DNA of 50,282 nucleotides from Terriglobia bacterium (GCA_020073585.1 JAIQEV010000024.1:1-50282), one strand, 5' to 3'; shown: positions 1-10,588, counted from the first letter of the stretch. Program-made: numbers and translations. Notes: generated from the letters alone by a model not told the origin.

Positions 1-179
1 ATCTTTAATATTTCGATTGCTTTTACCCGGTTCCCCTCCGCCCTGAACACATGCAGCCTGATGACGCCAGATGAAAGATACTCTTCAACGCTGAATGAAG
101 ACGGTTTGCCCTGTACCTCACTTGACATAAGGGTTGTACAATCAAGATACTCAAGGTTCTTAATAAACTCTGATGAGCG
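1..179 (-). pseudogene. 3' fragment of a KaiC/RadA-like RecA-fold ATPase, joined artificially or by recombination
   Basis: Read on the minus strand from 179 towards 1, a 59-codon frame stays open and runs off the window edge. It encodes a stretch with the elements NLEYLDCTTLMSSEV, FSVEEYLSSGVIRL and NRVKAIEILK. This matches the C-terminal part of KaiC/GvpD/RAD55-type ATPases, where a late beta strand with TTLxTSE, an F-x-VEE-x-x-x-x-GVI segment and an RAIEIxK end are characteristic. There is no start codon, and a TAG at 180-182 lies immediately upstream, so the frame is cut there. The fragment has clearly lower GC than the DNA to its right. I infer a foreign piece, probably archaeal, joined at about 173-180. 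Confidence 0.6.
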
Positions 180-310
180 CTAAGCGGCCAGATGCGGTCG
201 ATCCCCGGGGGAGCAAGTCCCCCGAAGTCCTGGGAGCGGCTGCGCCCGACGCCGCGGGAATCGACGGCAGTAGAAGCTTCAACACGGCACGGGCCCGGCG
301 CGCTTCGCTG

Positions 311-820
311 ATGCAGGAACCTGTCCTGGTCCTCAACGCTACCTTTGAACCCATCAATGTGACCGCGGTGCGGCGCGCCATGGTGCTGCTGCTGAAGGGC
401 GTGGCGCAGGCCGAAGAACTGCACGCCAGCGAAGTGCATTCCTCGTCGCGCGCGCACAAGGTCCCATCGGTGATCCGCCTGCTAGCCTACCGGCACATCC
501 CGCAGCAGAGCCGCGCGCTTTCCCGCAAGAACATCCTGCTGCGCGACCGCAACACCTGCCAGTTCTGCGGAAGGATCTTTTCCAGCGGGGAGCTGACCCT
601 GGACCATGTGATGCCGCGTTCGCGGGGCGGGCGCTCCTCGTGGGAGAACCTGGTGGCCTGCTGCTACCGCTGCAACAACCAGAAGGGCGACCGCACGCCG
701 GAAGAGGCGGGGTTGAAGCTGGCGCGGCGGCCGCGGCCCTTCACCCTGCACACCTCGCGACAGCTGATGCGGCTCATCGGGCATCGCGACGAGCGCTGGC
801 GCAAGTACCTGTTCTACTGA
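311..820 (+). CDS. HNH endonuclease (McrA-like)
   Basis: Predicted 169-residue HNH nuclease. The C-terminal half has the complete motif set: a CQFCG zinc knuckle, [11 protein letters not shown] carrying the catalytic His, SWENLVACC, then [14 protein letters not shown]. Family members commonly begin with a segment like [23 protein letters not shown], so I chose the ATG at 311. The frame is open back to an ATG at 173, but the first bases of that extension lie at the junction with the foreign KaiC fragment, and the added 46 residues look low-complexity. Stand-alone copies of this family are common in Acidobacteriota and other phyla; whether they act in defence or repair is not known. A strong terminator follows at 924-964. 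Confidence 0.85.
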   Translation: MQEPVLVLNATFEPINVTAVRRAMVLLLKGVAQAEELHASEVHSSSRAHKVPSVIRLLAYRHIPQQSRALSRKNILLRDRNTCQFCGRIFSSGELTLDHVMPRSRGGRSSWENLVACCYRCNNQKGDRTPEEAGLKLARRPRPFTLHTSRQLMRLIGHRDERWRKYLFY

Positions 821-923
821 GGCCTGGCCCGCCGGCCCGGCCGCATTTCCCGTGGCCGCGGGCCGGAGCAACCTTTTCCGCCGGCGCACATCTAATCCTG
901 TAATTCACTTCAAGGACACCCCG

Positions 924-964
924 GGAAGCAGCGATGGTTCGCCCAAGCTGCTTCCTTCCTTTTT
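924..964 (+). terminator. Rho-independent terminator after the HNH gene
   Basis: The 9-bp arms GGAAGCAGC (924-932) and GCTGCTTCC (947-955) enclose a 14-nt loop and are followed by TTCCTTTTT. It lies between convergent genes and serves the plus-strand HNH gene. Confidence 0.75.
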
Positions 965-1020
965 CGGCCGCTTTTTTCTCGGAAATCCTTCCACCCATAC
1001 ACGGGCCGCTTACCGGGCGT

Positions 1021-2499
1021 TCACTGGCGCATGACGATGCGCAGGCCGCGGCGCCAATTTTCCGCGACGCCGACGCGGTGCACTTCGATTTCTGGGGAGA
1101 GGAAACGCAGCAGGGTGTCCGTGGAGGGATGGAAACGGATGGCGGGGGCCAGCAGATAGACGAGGGGCGGGGCCTGCTGCAGCTCGATCCCGGGGAAGTA
1201 GCCGTAGCGGGCGAAGTCGCCCTGCAACTGATGGCGGCGGACGCGCAGCCAGTAGTCGGCGGCCTGCAGCGGCAGGTGGATGTGCTCGCCGGCTTTGAGC
1301 TCGAGGATGGCCAGGCGGCCGGTGCGGGTGACGCCGAGAAGATCGAGCACGCCGCGATCGGTGGCGGTGGCGGCGAAGACCTGCGCGTAGACGAAGCGCG
1401 GATCGAGCGCGGGGTCCACGCGGGCGATGTCCGCGGCGACCTGGGCTTCCAGCCAGCGCTCGGCATGCGCGCGGTAGAGGGCGTGGCGGGTCTCGCTGGC
1501 CAGGGGGTGGCGGTAGAGTTCGAGATCGCGCAGGAGTTTATCCAGCACCGGGCGGGTGGCGGGGGTGAGTTCGGTGCGCGCGCCGTCCGCGCCGAAGTAG
1601 ACGCGGCCGTCTGCCCAGCGCGCGAAGGCCAGGCCGCGGAAGCGCAGCAGGACCTCGCGGGTTTCCGGTGCGGGGTGCACGGTGATAGCTGCGGGAGCCT
1701 TGGCGAGGAGCGCTTCGAGGGCGGGCCGGGCCTGGGCGACGAGCGATTCGGCTTCGCGCGCGGGGACCAGCCAGAAGTGCAGATTGGCGGCCTGTTGCGG
1801 ATCTACTTTTTCCAGGGTTTCGCGGCCGGCGTCGTGCTCGTAAAGCTCGACGGGGAGCCGTGGGTCCAGAGCGGCCAGGCGGTGGGCCACGGCGCCGGCG
1901 GCTTCGCGCGGGAAGATCAGCCGCAGGCTTTCCACCGAGCCGCGGCGATTGCTCTGGCGCACGCGGTCGAGCCATAACAGGGCAAAGGTCAGGGCCTCCT
2001 CCGCGGAACCCGGGGATTCCACGTCCGGCACGCCGAGCACAGCGCGGTGCGCGCTGCCGCGGCGCAGAATGCCGCGGGCGTACTTGCCGGAGAGGGAATG
2101 CTCGAGATCCGCGGCGATGGTCAGTGATTCGACTTTTTCATCGGGAAATTGCTGGGCCAGCAGGCGGGCAAGGCGCTCGCAGAACTCCTCGCGGCCCAGG
2201 ACGCGCGGCGAGAGGGCAAAGTCCAGGCGCAGAAATTCCAGGCGCTCGGGTTTGGCGCGGCCGAAGCGCTGCACGGAAAATACCAGGCGCTCGCGGGAAT
2301 TTTCCGGGATGGCCAGGACGCGGCGGGTGAGATTGCAGTGCTCGGACCAGAGATGCAGGAGCGGTTCGCCGGGGGCGCCGCGCACTTCCCAGGAGAGGCC
2401 GTCGAGGGTGGCCAGGCGCGCGCCGCCCTCGCGGACTTCCGCGGGACCCGCCGCGGCAAATGCGCGGAGGCAGCGTTCCAGCTCCGCCCCGAGAGGCAT
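1021..2499 (-). CDS. Hypothetical protein with a C-terminal PD-(D/E)XK nuclease-like domain
   Basis: A 492-residue protein with no confident family name. The C-terminal third contains VLDLLGVTRTGRLAILELKA, an Asp in one strand followed by an E-L-K strand. This is the sequence pattern of the PD-(D/E)XK nuclease core as in NucS/RecB-like domains, and a Q-A-A-D-Y-W helix follows as in many such folds. The rest is rich in Arg, Ala and Leu and shows no signal peptide or membrane segment, so it is probably cytoplasmic. It is the most distal gene in a possible minus-strand run with the two genes to its right (gaps of 49 and 44 nt). Function beyond a possible nuclease or DNA-binding role is unknown; the domain call rests on motif reading only. 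Confidence 0.6.
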   Translation of the reverse strand: MPLGAELERCLRAFAAAGPAEVREGGARLATLDGLSWEVRGAPGEPLLHLWSEHCNLTRRVLAIPENSRERLVFSVQRFGRAKPERLEFLRLDFALSPRVLGREEFCERLARLLAQQFPDEKVESLTIAADLEHSLSGKYARGILRRGSAHRAVLGVPDVESPGSAEEALTFALLWLDRVRQSNRRGSVESLRLIFPREAAGAVAHRLAALDPRLPVELYEHDAGRETLEKVDPQQAANLHFWLVPAREAESLVAQARPALEALLAKAPAAITVHPAPETREVLLRFRGLAFARWADGRVYFGADGARTELTPATRPVLDKLLRDLELYRHPLASETRHALYRAHAERWLEAQVAADIARVDPALDPRFVYAQVFAATATDRGVLDLLGVTRTGRLAILELKAGEHIHLPLQAADYWLRVRRHQLQGDFARYGYFPGIELQQAPPLVYLLAPAIRFHPSTDTLLRFLSPEIEVHRVGVAENWRRGLRIVMRQ

Positions 2500-2548
2500 G
2501 CGGGGATTATAAGAGATTACCGTGGCGAAGAGTATACGAGGCTGAAAG

Positions 2549-3037
2549 TCAGGCGAATTTCAGGCCGCTGACGCGGACGGTGGGGGTGCGGCCGTCCCAG
2601 ATGGCCGGGAGGCGCTCAAAGGAGAGCACAAAAGAGCGCTGCTGGCCGGGGCCGAGGGCTCCGGTGCCGGCGCCGGGGATGCGGCGGGTCTCGCGGAGAA
2701 CCACCTGGTTGAGGGCATCGTGGAATTCCACGGTGACTTCGATTTGCAGGAGAGCGCGGTCACCGGAGTTGCCCACTTCGCCCGAGAGTATGGTCACTTC
2801 CTGATGAACAAAATTCTCGGCGCGGCTCATGGAAAAATTGCCGAGGGTGATGCGCGAGGCGTAGGCCTGCTCGGCGGCGGCGAAGGGCAGGCGGCCCGCC
2901 TGATTGGAGCCGCGCTGCGGTCCCGAAGAGAAGAGAAAGAAAAAGAGCAGGATGACCAAAGCCAGGGCCACGGCAGCCACAGGCGCGACGGGGATGCGGC
3001 GGCGTTCTTCGTCTTGGTGGAGTGGCTGATCCTGCAT
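2549..3037 (-). CDS. Membrane-anchored protein with an extracytoplasmic beta domain
   Basis: A 162-residue protein with a charged N-terminus, one strong transmembrane helix at about residues 18-38 (VAAVALALVILLFFFLF) and an extracytoplasmic domain. The domain has alternating hydrophobic strands (LQIEVTVEFHDALNQVV, RSFVLSFERLPAIWDG) typical of an Ig-like or FxLYD/DUF2393-type fold, members of which are frequent in Acidobacteriota. It lies 44 nt downstream of the metallophosphoesterase and 49 nt upstream of the nuclease-like gene, in the same orientation, so a shared transcript is likely. No catalytic motif is visible; the family resemblance is from pattern only. Confidence 0.6.
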   Translation of the reverse strand: MQDQPLHQDEERRRIPVAPVAAVALALVILLFFFLFSSGPQRGSNQAGRLPFAAAEQAYASRITLGNFSMSRAENFVHQEVTILSGEVGNSGDRALLQIEVTVEFHDALNQVVLRETRRIPGAGTGALGPGQQRSFVLSFERLPAIWDGRTPTVRVSGLKFA

Positions 3038-3081
3038 GGGCTGTTCTCTCGTTCGTCTGTGCAGCGGGCGCGCGCCGGGCG

Positions 3082-3825
3082 TCAGCGGCCGAAGGCCAGA
3101 CGCTGGGCCAGAGCTTCCGGCAGGCCGGAGGCGCGCATACGCGCCTGTACGGCAGCAATATCGTACGGAACGCGGAAGAATTCAATGACCCCGTGCGCGA
3201 GATCGGCAATGGCAAAGCCGGCGCGGGGATCGGCGTCGCGGGGCTGCCCGATGGAACCGGGATTCAGGAGGTAGCGGCGCGCGGGCTCGATGCGCAGCGC
3301 GGCGAGGCTCTCCTTGTCGCGGGGGCGCAGCGCGAGGACTTCCAACTGCGAGTCGTGGAAGCAAAATCCGCCCTGGTGATGAGTGTGGCCGAAGAAGGTG
3401 ATGAGGCCGCTGGAATCGAGCAGGCTTTCCAGTGCCTGCGAGGGCGTGAAGACGTATTCGTCTTCGTCGTGAAACGCGCCGTGCACCAGAACCAGGCCTT
3501 CCGTTTCCAGAGGGCCCTGGGGCAGCGCGCGGAGATAATCCAGATTTTCGGGAGTGAGGCGCGCGCGGGTCCAATCCACGGCGGCACGGGCCGCGGGATT
3601 GAAATCGTCCACGGAGACAAGATCACAGACGGCCTTGTCGTGATTGCCGCGAATGGTGGCGGCGCCGAGCTCGCGTATTTTGGCCACCGCTTCGTTGGGA
3701 TCCGGGCCGTAGCCGACCACATCGCCGAGACACACCGCGCGGTCCCAGCGGCCTTGCGCCGCAGCCAGGGCGGCGTCCAGGGCCGTGCCGTTCGAGTGCA
3801 GATCGCTGAGTACGAGGATGCGCAT
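3082..3825 (-). CDS. Metallophosphoesterase (calcineurin-like, YfcE/MJ0936 type)
   Basis: A 247-residue enzyme with every metal-binding signature of the family in order: D-L-H-S-N near residue 8, GDVVGYGPDPNE near 38, GNHD near 63 and GHTHHQ near 150. The GDVVGYGP variant is typical of predicted phosphodiesterases acting on small substrates. ATG 3825 (MRILVLSDLHSN) puts the first strand directly at the N-terminus as in homologues; an ATG four codons upstream is possible. No signal peptide is present, so it is cytoplasmic. The substrate cannot be told from sequence. The gene heads the run that continues with the membrane-anchored protein. About 200 nt upstream lies a minus-strand terminator hairpin that could attenuate its leader transcript. 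Confidence 0.88.
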   Translation of the reverse strand: MRILVLSDLHSNGTALDAALAAAQGRWDRAVCLGDVVGYGPDPNEAVAKIRELGAATIRGNHDKAVCDLVSVDDFNPAARAAVDWTRARLTPENLDYLRALPQGPLETEGLVLVHGAFHDEDEYVFTPSQALESLLDSSGLITFFGHTHHQGGFCFHDSQLEVLALRPRDKESLAALRIEPARRYLLNPGSIGQPRDADPRAGFAIADLAHGVIEFFRVPYDIAAVQARMRASGLPEALAQRLAFGR

Positions 3826-4214
3826 TCCGTGTGCCAAAACGCGAAGGGCTGATTATAGATGAAGCCCTCGGGAATTGCCCAGCGGCGATGGAGCGCCACC
3901 CCTTGAACTCCGCCGTCGGCGATCCCGATACCCAAGGCCGAAAAATTTTCCGCCGGGCAGGAAACATTCCGCCCCCAGGCTTCGTCTATACGGGTGCAGC
4001 CGAGTTTCCGGCGGCTGGCGTTGAACAGAAAAAAACCCCGCGGTTGCAGCCGCGGGGCAGTGACACGCAATCCTTATCCGGGTGTTGGCCAGGAAGAGGT
4101 CGGTGTCGTCGGGTGCAGACTACCCGCGCCCGTCCTGCGTGTCAATCCTGTTTCCCCGCGCAGCAGCTGGCCCCTCGGCGCATTCGATCCTCACGCAAAG
4201 GAGCATTGACACGC
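3826..4214. other. Gene-free region between divergent genes
   Basis: A 389-nt stretch without a convincing gene. It holds the minus-strand terminator at 4029-4057 and a weak TTGACA-N17-TAGTCT match for the minus strand at 4117-4145. Near its right end is the ribosome binding site AAAGGAGC of the exported-protein gene starting at 4215. Frames open across it are GC-driven shadows. Confidence 0.6.
4029..4057 (-). terminator. Minus-strand intrinsic terminator with no gene directly upstream
   Basis: An 8-bp perfect GC stem (4036-4043 with 4050-4057), a 6-nt loop, and seven consecutive A on the plus strand (4029-4035), which are seven U in a minus-strand transcript. It faces leftwards and lies 200 nt upstream of the metallophosphoesterase start, so it may be an attenuator or the 3' end of a small RNA. 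Confidence 0.6.
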
Positions 4215-4547
4215 ATGAAAAACCAAACCTTACTCCGCAGCGCCGCGTTGCTGGCGGCCATCGCCCTGGCGGTTCCGGTGTTTGCAAAACCCGTTTCCAA
4301 GACCGTCCAGATCGCCCGAAACGCCATCATTGGCAAATCCGAACTGAAGGCCGGGGAGTACCGCCTGCTGATCGATGGAAACAAGGTGACCATTCAGAAG
4401 GGCAAGAACACCATGGCCGTCGCCGAAGGCCGCTGGGAAGAGCGCGCCGCAAAGGCGCCGTACGACTCCGTGCTGCTCGGCCCCGAGGGCCAGGTCAAGG
4501 AAGTGCGTTTCTCCGGAGAAAAGCGCGTCCTGGTTCTCAGCGAGTAA
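4215..4547 (+). CDS. Small exported protein, acidobacterial type
   Basis: A 110-residue protein with a clear Sec signal peptide (K-N-Q-T then LLRSAALLAAIALAVPVFA, cleavage likely after AFA-like VFA at about residue 24). The mature part is about 86 residues and strand-rich (YRLLIDGNKVTIQKGKNTMAVAEGRW, VRFSGEKRVLVLSE). An AAAGGAGC ribosome binding site lies about 10 nt before ATG 4215, which fixes the start. Short exported proteins with this GEYRLLIDGNKVT core occur often in Acidobacteriota with no assigned function. The gene stands alone, with its own terminator at 4588-4630. Confidence 0.8.
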   Translation: MKNQTLLRSAALLAAIALAVPVFAKPVSKTVQIARNAIIGKSELKAGEYRLLIDGNKVTIQKGKNTMAVAEGRWEERAAKAPYDSVLLGPEGQVKEVRFSGEKRVLVLSE

Positions 4548-4587
4548 GCCTGCTCCGGTGCAGCGATGACTCTTCCCGCAGGGATCG

Positions 4588-4630
4588 AGAGGAGGCTGGC
4601 GTTGCGCTCAGCCTCCTCTTTCTCCTTTTG
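4588..4630 (+). terminator. Rho-independent terminator after the small exported protein
   Basis: Ten-bp stem AGAGGAGGCT (4588-4597) with AGCCTCCTCT (4610-4619), a 12-nt loop, then TTTCTCCTTTT. Confidence 0.75.
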
Positions 4631-4686
4631 CGAAGGAGGATTGTCCGCGCCGCCGCGCAGCGCCCGGTGAATGGCGCGGGGGGAGC

Positions 4687-5784
4687 TCAGCGGATCAGCA
4701 TGCAGTCCCCGTAGCTGTAGAAGCGGTAGCCGGCTGCAACGGCGTGGCGATAGGCGGCCAGAACGTGCTCGCGCCCGGCAAAGGCGCAGACCAGCGCCAG
4801 CAGCGTGGAGCGCGGCAGGTGAAAGTTGGTCAGCAGCGCATCCACGACGCGAAACTGAAATCCCGGGGTGATGAACAGCCGCGCTTCGCCCGCGCCGGAA
4901 CACACCAGCATCTCCGTAGAGGATTGCGCGGCGCGCAGAGCGGCGTCTTCGAGAGCGCGCACGGCGGTAGTGCCCACGGCAAGAATCGGACGTTTGGCCG
5001 CGCGCGCGGCCTGAAGGCGCGCGGCGGTTTCTTCGGGAATTTCGTAGGCCTCGGCATGCATGGTGTGCTCTTCGAGGGTCTCGCCGCGAATGGGCTGAAA
5101 CGTTCCCAGGCCGACGTACAGCGTGAGCTCGCAGATCTCCGCGCCGCGGGCGCGAACCCTTTCCAGAATCTCCGGGGTGAAGTGGAGGCCGGCGGTAGGC
5201 GCCGCCACCGCTCCGGTGCGCGTGGCGAAAATCGTCTGATAGCGCTCGCGGTCGCTCGCTTCGTCTTCGCGCGCGATATACGGCGGCAGGGGCACGTGGC
5301 CGAGCCGCTCGACATGTTCGGCCAGGGGCCGCCCGTCGCGCGACTGGAAGCGCAGCGTGCGCAGGCCATACTCCCCGCGCGAGACAACTTCCGCTTCCAG
5401 CTCGCCCTCCCCAAAGCGCACGCGCTCGCCCGTGCGCATTTTCTGCCCGGGGCGCACCAGTGCCTCCCACAGATCGCCCGCGACCTGGCGCACCAGCAGG
5501 ACCTCGATGCGCGTCCGCAAATGTTCGCGGCGCGTGGCCTTGCTGGGCGCCTGGGCATAGACGCCCAAGCGGTGCCCGAACAGGCGCGCCGGAAAGACCC
5601 GCGCGTTGTTGACCACCAGAAGTTCATCGCCACGCAGCAGATCGGGGAAGTCGCGGAAGGAACGGTCCTGGAGGTGGCCGGTGCCGCGCTCCAGGAGCAG
5701 CAGGCGCGAGGCGCTGCGGTCCGCGAGGGGACGCTGAGCAATGCGTTCCGGGGGAAGCGCGTAGTCCAGTTCTTCGAGACGCAT
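4687..5784 (-). CDS. queA: S-adenosylmethionine:tRNA ribosyltransferase-isomerase QueA
   Basis: A 365-residue enzyme that transfers and isomerises the ribosyl moiety of SAM onto 7-aminomethyl-7-deazaguanine in tRNA, giving epoxyqueuosine at the wobble position. The start MRLEELDYALPPERIAQRPL is the usual QueA N-terminus and decides ATG 5784 over longer frame extensions. Further signatures are DELLVVNNARVFPARL, GAVAAPTAGLHFTP, YVGLGTFQPIRGE and HAEAYEIP, and the C-terminal LPRSTLLALVCAFAGREHVLAAYRHAVAAGYRFYSYGDCMLI is fully present. Length is normal. It is monocistronic here and divergent from hsp20, with 215 nt between the two starts. Confidence 0.97.
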   Translation of the reverse strand: MRLEELDYALPPERIAQRPLADRSASRLLLLERGTGHLQDRSFRDFPDLLRGDELLVVNNARVFPARLFGHRLGVYAQAPSKATRREHLRTRIEVLLVRQVAGDLWEALVRPGQKMRTGERVRFGEGELEAEVVSRGEYGLRTLRFQSRDGRPLAEHVERLGHVPLPPYIAREDEASDRERYQTIFATRTGAVAAPTAGLHFTPEILERVRARGAEICELTLYVGLGTFQPIRGETLEEHTMHAEAYEIPEETAARLQAARAAKRPILAVGTTAVRALEDAALRAAQSSTEMLVCSGAGEARLFITPGFQFRVVDALLTNFHLPRSTLLALVCAFAGREHVLAAYRHAVAAGYRFYSYGDCMLIR

Positions 5785-5936
5785 CAGGAGTGAGTCTAGC
5801 AGGAAATCGGAAAAGAGGAGGATTCGGGCTGTAGCGGCGTGGCGCATGGCGATAAGTTGCGAATAAATGGAAGGAAATACATGTAACCTAAAGAAAGTAC
5901 AAGATATAAGTGACATTTATTTTGACTAGCTTCATT

Positions 5937-5957
5937 CTTGACTGTATTTCACTCATG
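5937..5957 (+). promoter_or_regulatory. HAIR-like inverted repeat (candidate HspR operator)
   Basis: CTTGACT-N7-ACTCATG matches the HspR-associated inverted repeat CTTGAGT-N7-ACTCAAG at 12 of 14 arm positions with the exact 7-nt spacing. It overlaps the -35 element of the hsp20 promoter, the position expected for a repressor. HspR controls clpB and hsp20-type genes in actinobacteria and Deinococcus; here both genes follow directly. Confidence 0.5.
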
Positions 5958-5966
5958 TTTTATCAT
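5938..5966 (+). promoter_or_regulatory. Sigma70-like promoter of hsp20 (and probably clpB)
   Basis: TTGACT (5938-5943), a 17-nt spacer, and TATCAT (5961-5966): 5/6 and 5/6 matches to the housekeeping consensus with ideal spacing. The expected start is near 5973, giving a leader of about 27 nt that contains the TAGGAGG ribosome binding site. Confidence 0.65.
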
Positions 5967-5999
5967 GTGCACGCAGTCACTTATAGGAGGGCTTCTACC

Positions 6000-6452
6000 A
6001 TGAGAACTCTTTCCCGCTGGGAACCTTTCCGGGGCGTTGGCTCCCTTCAGGAGCAAATCAACCGGGTTTTTGACGAAGTGGTCGGACGCACGACCGATGA
6101 ATCCGCGCTGTCCACCTGGGTACCAGCCGTAGACATCTACGAAACCGAGCACGAACTGGTGGTGAAGGCGGATCTTCCGGATGTGGATCCCAAGGATCTG
6201 GACATCCGCGTGGAAAACAACCTGCTAACCATTCATGGGGAGCGCAAATTCGAGAAGAAGGTCTCGGAAGAGAACTACCTGCGCGTGGAACGGTCCTACG
6301 GCACGTTCAGCCGCAGCTTCTCGCTCTCCAACACCGTAAATCCCGAGGCCATCAAGGCCGATTATCAGAATGGCGTGCTCACGCTGAGCATTCCGAAGCG
6401 TGAGGAGGCCAAGCCGAAGCAGATCAAGGTGAACGTCAGCGCGGCCAAGTAA
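6000..6452 (+). CDS. Small heat shock protein, Hsp20/alpha-crystallin family
   Basis: A 150-residue ATP-independent holdase chaperone. It has a short N-terminal arm (LSRWEPFRGVGSLQEQINRVFDEV), then an alpha-crystallin domain at about residues 40-140. This begins WVPAVDIYETEHELVVKADLPDVDPKDLDIRVENNLLTIHGER and includes the conserved GVLTLSIPKREE strand before the C-terminal KPKQIKVNVSAAK. The ATG at 6000 follows TAGGAGGGCTTCTACC, a strong ribosome binding site; longer frame extensions cross the promoter. The gene is followed after 90 nt by clpB in the same direction, giving a holdase-disaggregase pair. A HAIR-like operator overlaps the promoter, which suggests HspR-type heat repression. Confidence 0.96.
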   Translation: MRTLSRWEPFRGVGSLQEQINRVFDEVVGRTTDESALSTWVPAVDIYETEHELVVKADLPDVDPKDLDIRVENNLLTIHGERKFEKKVSEENYLRVERSYGTFSRSFSLSNTVNPEAIKADYQNGVLTLSIPKREEAKPKQIKVNVSAAK

Positions 6453-6542
6453 GCCGGGAACACCGAAAAACAAAGAGAGCTGCGGGGCCGGCGCTTGTCC
6501 GGCCCTGTGTGCTCTGCAGAACGCGGGGATTTGAGGTAAAAG

Positions 6543-9167
<2,625 letters not shown>

Positions 9168-9247
9168 CTATAAGACAGGCGCTGCTGGACGGGCTGCGCA
9201 CGCCTTGTCATACTTGTTTTGGAGATAGGTGAAAGAGGGCACGAGCG

Positions 9248-10111
9248 ATGAAATTCTTCCGCACGACATTTCTGCTAGTGGCGCTGACGCTGCTGCTGCT
9301 GTTTCTGGGGCAGTCTTTCGGCGGGCGGCATGGCATGACCCTGGCGCTGGGATTTGCCGTGGTCATGAACGCGTTCGCTTATTTTTTCTCGGACAAGATT
9401 GCCCTGATGTCCAGCGGGGCGCAGCCGGTGACGCGGGAAGAGCTGCCCCGGCTCTATACGGTAATGGAGCGGCTGGCGGGCAAGGCCAATCTGCCGGTGC
9501 CCAAGCTGTACGTGATTCCGGAAGCCGCGCCGAATGCCTTTGCCACCGGGCGCAATCCCCGGCACGCCTCGGTCGCGGTGACCCAGGGGCTGCTGCAGTT
9601 GATGGACGATGAGGAACTCGAGGGCGTGATCGCCCACGAGCTTTCGCACGTGCGCAACTACGACATTCTGATCAGCTCCATTGCGGCCACCATTGCCGGC
9701 GCGATCACCTATCTGGCGCGCATGGGCTACTGGGCCAGCCTGTTCGGCTATGGCGGGGGCCGCGACGACGACCGCGAAGGCGGCGGAATAACCGCGCTGC
9801 TGATGCTTATCCTGGCGCCCTTTGCGGCGATGCTGCTGCAGTTGGGGCTCTCGCGGCAGCGCGAATACGCCGCGGACGAAACCGGGGCGCGCATGGTCGG
9901 CCATCCCTATGGTCTGATCCGTGCGCTGGAAAAACTCGGGGCGTACAACAACCGCATCCCCACGACCACCCTGACGCCGACGACCTCCGCGCTGTGCATC
10001 GTCAAGCCACTCTTCGGCGGCGGCGGTTTCTCTTCGCTCTTCAGCACGCACCCGCCGCTGGCCGATCGCATCGCGGCGCTGCGGCAAATGACCGTGCTCC
10101 CCAACCGCTGA
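9248..10111 (+). CDS. htpX: Membrane zinc metalloprotease HtpX
   Basis: A 287-residue inner-membrane M48 protease involved in quality control of membrane proteins. Two N-terminal transmembrane helices (about 6-22 and 31-48) are followed by the zinc motif HELSH at residues 130-134. Two further hydrophobic segments come at about 140-165 and 181-200, and the third ligand is Glu206 in SRQREYAADE. The C-terminal FSTHPPLADRIAAL is typical. Length matches the family. It follows clpB by 80 nt in the same orientation, forming a stress and proteostasis cluster; co-transcription is plausible, as no terminator is seen between them. Confidence 0.96.
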   Translation: MKFFRTTFLLVALTLLLLFLGQSFGGRHGMTLALGFAVVMNAFAYFFSDKIALMSSGAQPVTREELPRLYTVMERLAGKANLPVPKLYVIPEAAPNAFATGRNPRHASVAVTQGLLQLMDDEELEGVIAHELSHVRNYDILISSIAATIAGAITYLARMGYWASLFGYGGGRDDDREGGGITALLMLILAPFAAMLLQLGLSRQREYAADETGARMVGHPYGLIRALEKLGAYNNRIPTTTLTPTTSALCIVKPLFGGGGFSSLFSTHPPLADRIAALRQMTVLPNR

Positions 10112-10387
10112 GCCTCGCGAAGCACCGCGGCGTTGCAGGCGGTATTTTTCCGCGACAAGCATCTCCCGTCCAAGATCCCAGAACGGCTTTCCGGGATTGG
10201 GATGGAGGCATGTAAAGTTTTCAACCGGAGAGTTGAAACAAATGGTGCCCTCAGACCGTTAACTGCAACAAGTGTTCCTTTTTTCAATGGCTTACCGAAT
10301 TGGAACATTTTAATGACTTCTGGCTCGCCAATTGCACCTATAAATGCCGGGCGGAGTTTGAAGTCTTGGTTCTGGGGGATGAAGGCG

Positions 10388-10588
10388 ATGACTTGCAGAG
10401 ACACTATCCATTTGATTTGTTGGTACTTAGAGGGAAAACTGGCGCCTCCGGCGGAAACGGCGATCAAGCGCCACCTGGATCGCTGTCCGGACTGCCATGT
10501 AGTTTTGGAAACGGCCATAACAACTTTGGATCAATATTTTGACATGGGTCACCACTCCAAAATCGAAGCACCAACCCCTCTTGCCTGA
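10388..10588 (+). CDS. Small putative zinc-finger (zf-HC2, anti-sigma-like) protein
   Basis: A 66-residue protein with the zf-HC2 arrangement: an N-terminal Cys (M-T-C-R-D), then HLDRCPDC (H-x3-C-x2-C), the zinc site of ZAS-type anti-sigma factors. A GGGGGATG stretch lies 7 nt before ATG 10388. The upstream extension of the frame to 10133 shows no protein-like character. No sigma factor gene is adjacent and there is no transmembrane helix, so it is an orphan soluble ZAS-like protein. It may bind an ECF sigma factor encoded elsewhere, but that is inference. Confidence 0.6.
   Translation: MTCRDTIHLICWYLEGKLAPPAETAIKRHLDRCPDCHVVLETAITTLDQYFDMGHHSKIEAPTPLA

Noticed and set aside
10217-10239. Hairpin TTTCAAC/GTTGAAA as terminator of htpX
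   Set aside because: The hairpin is followed by CAAATGG, without a U tract; possibly an operator, but nothing supports it.
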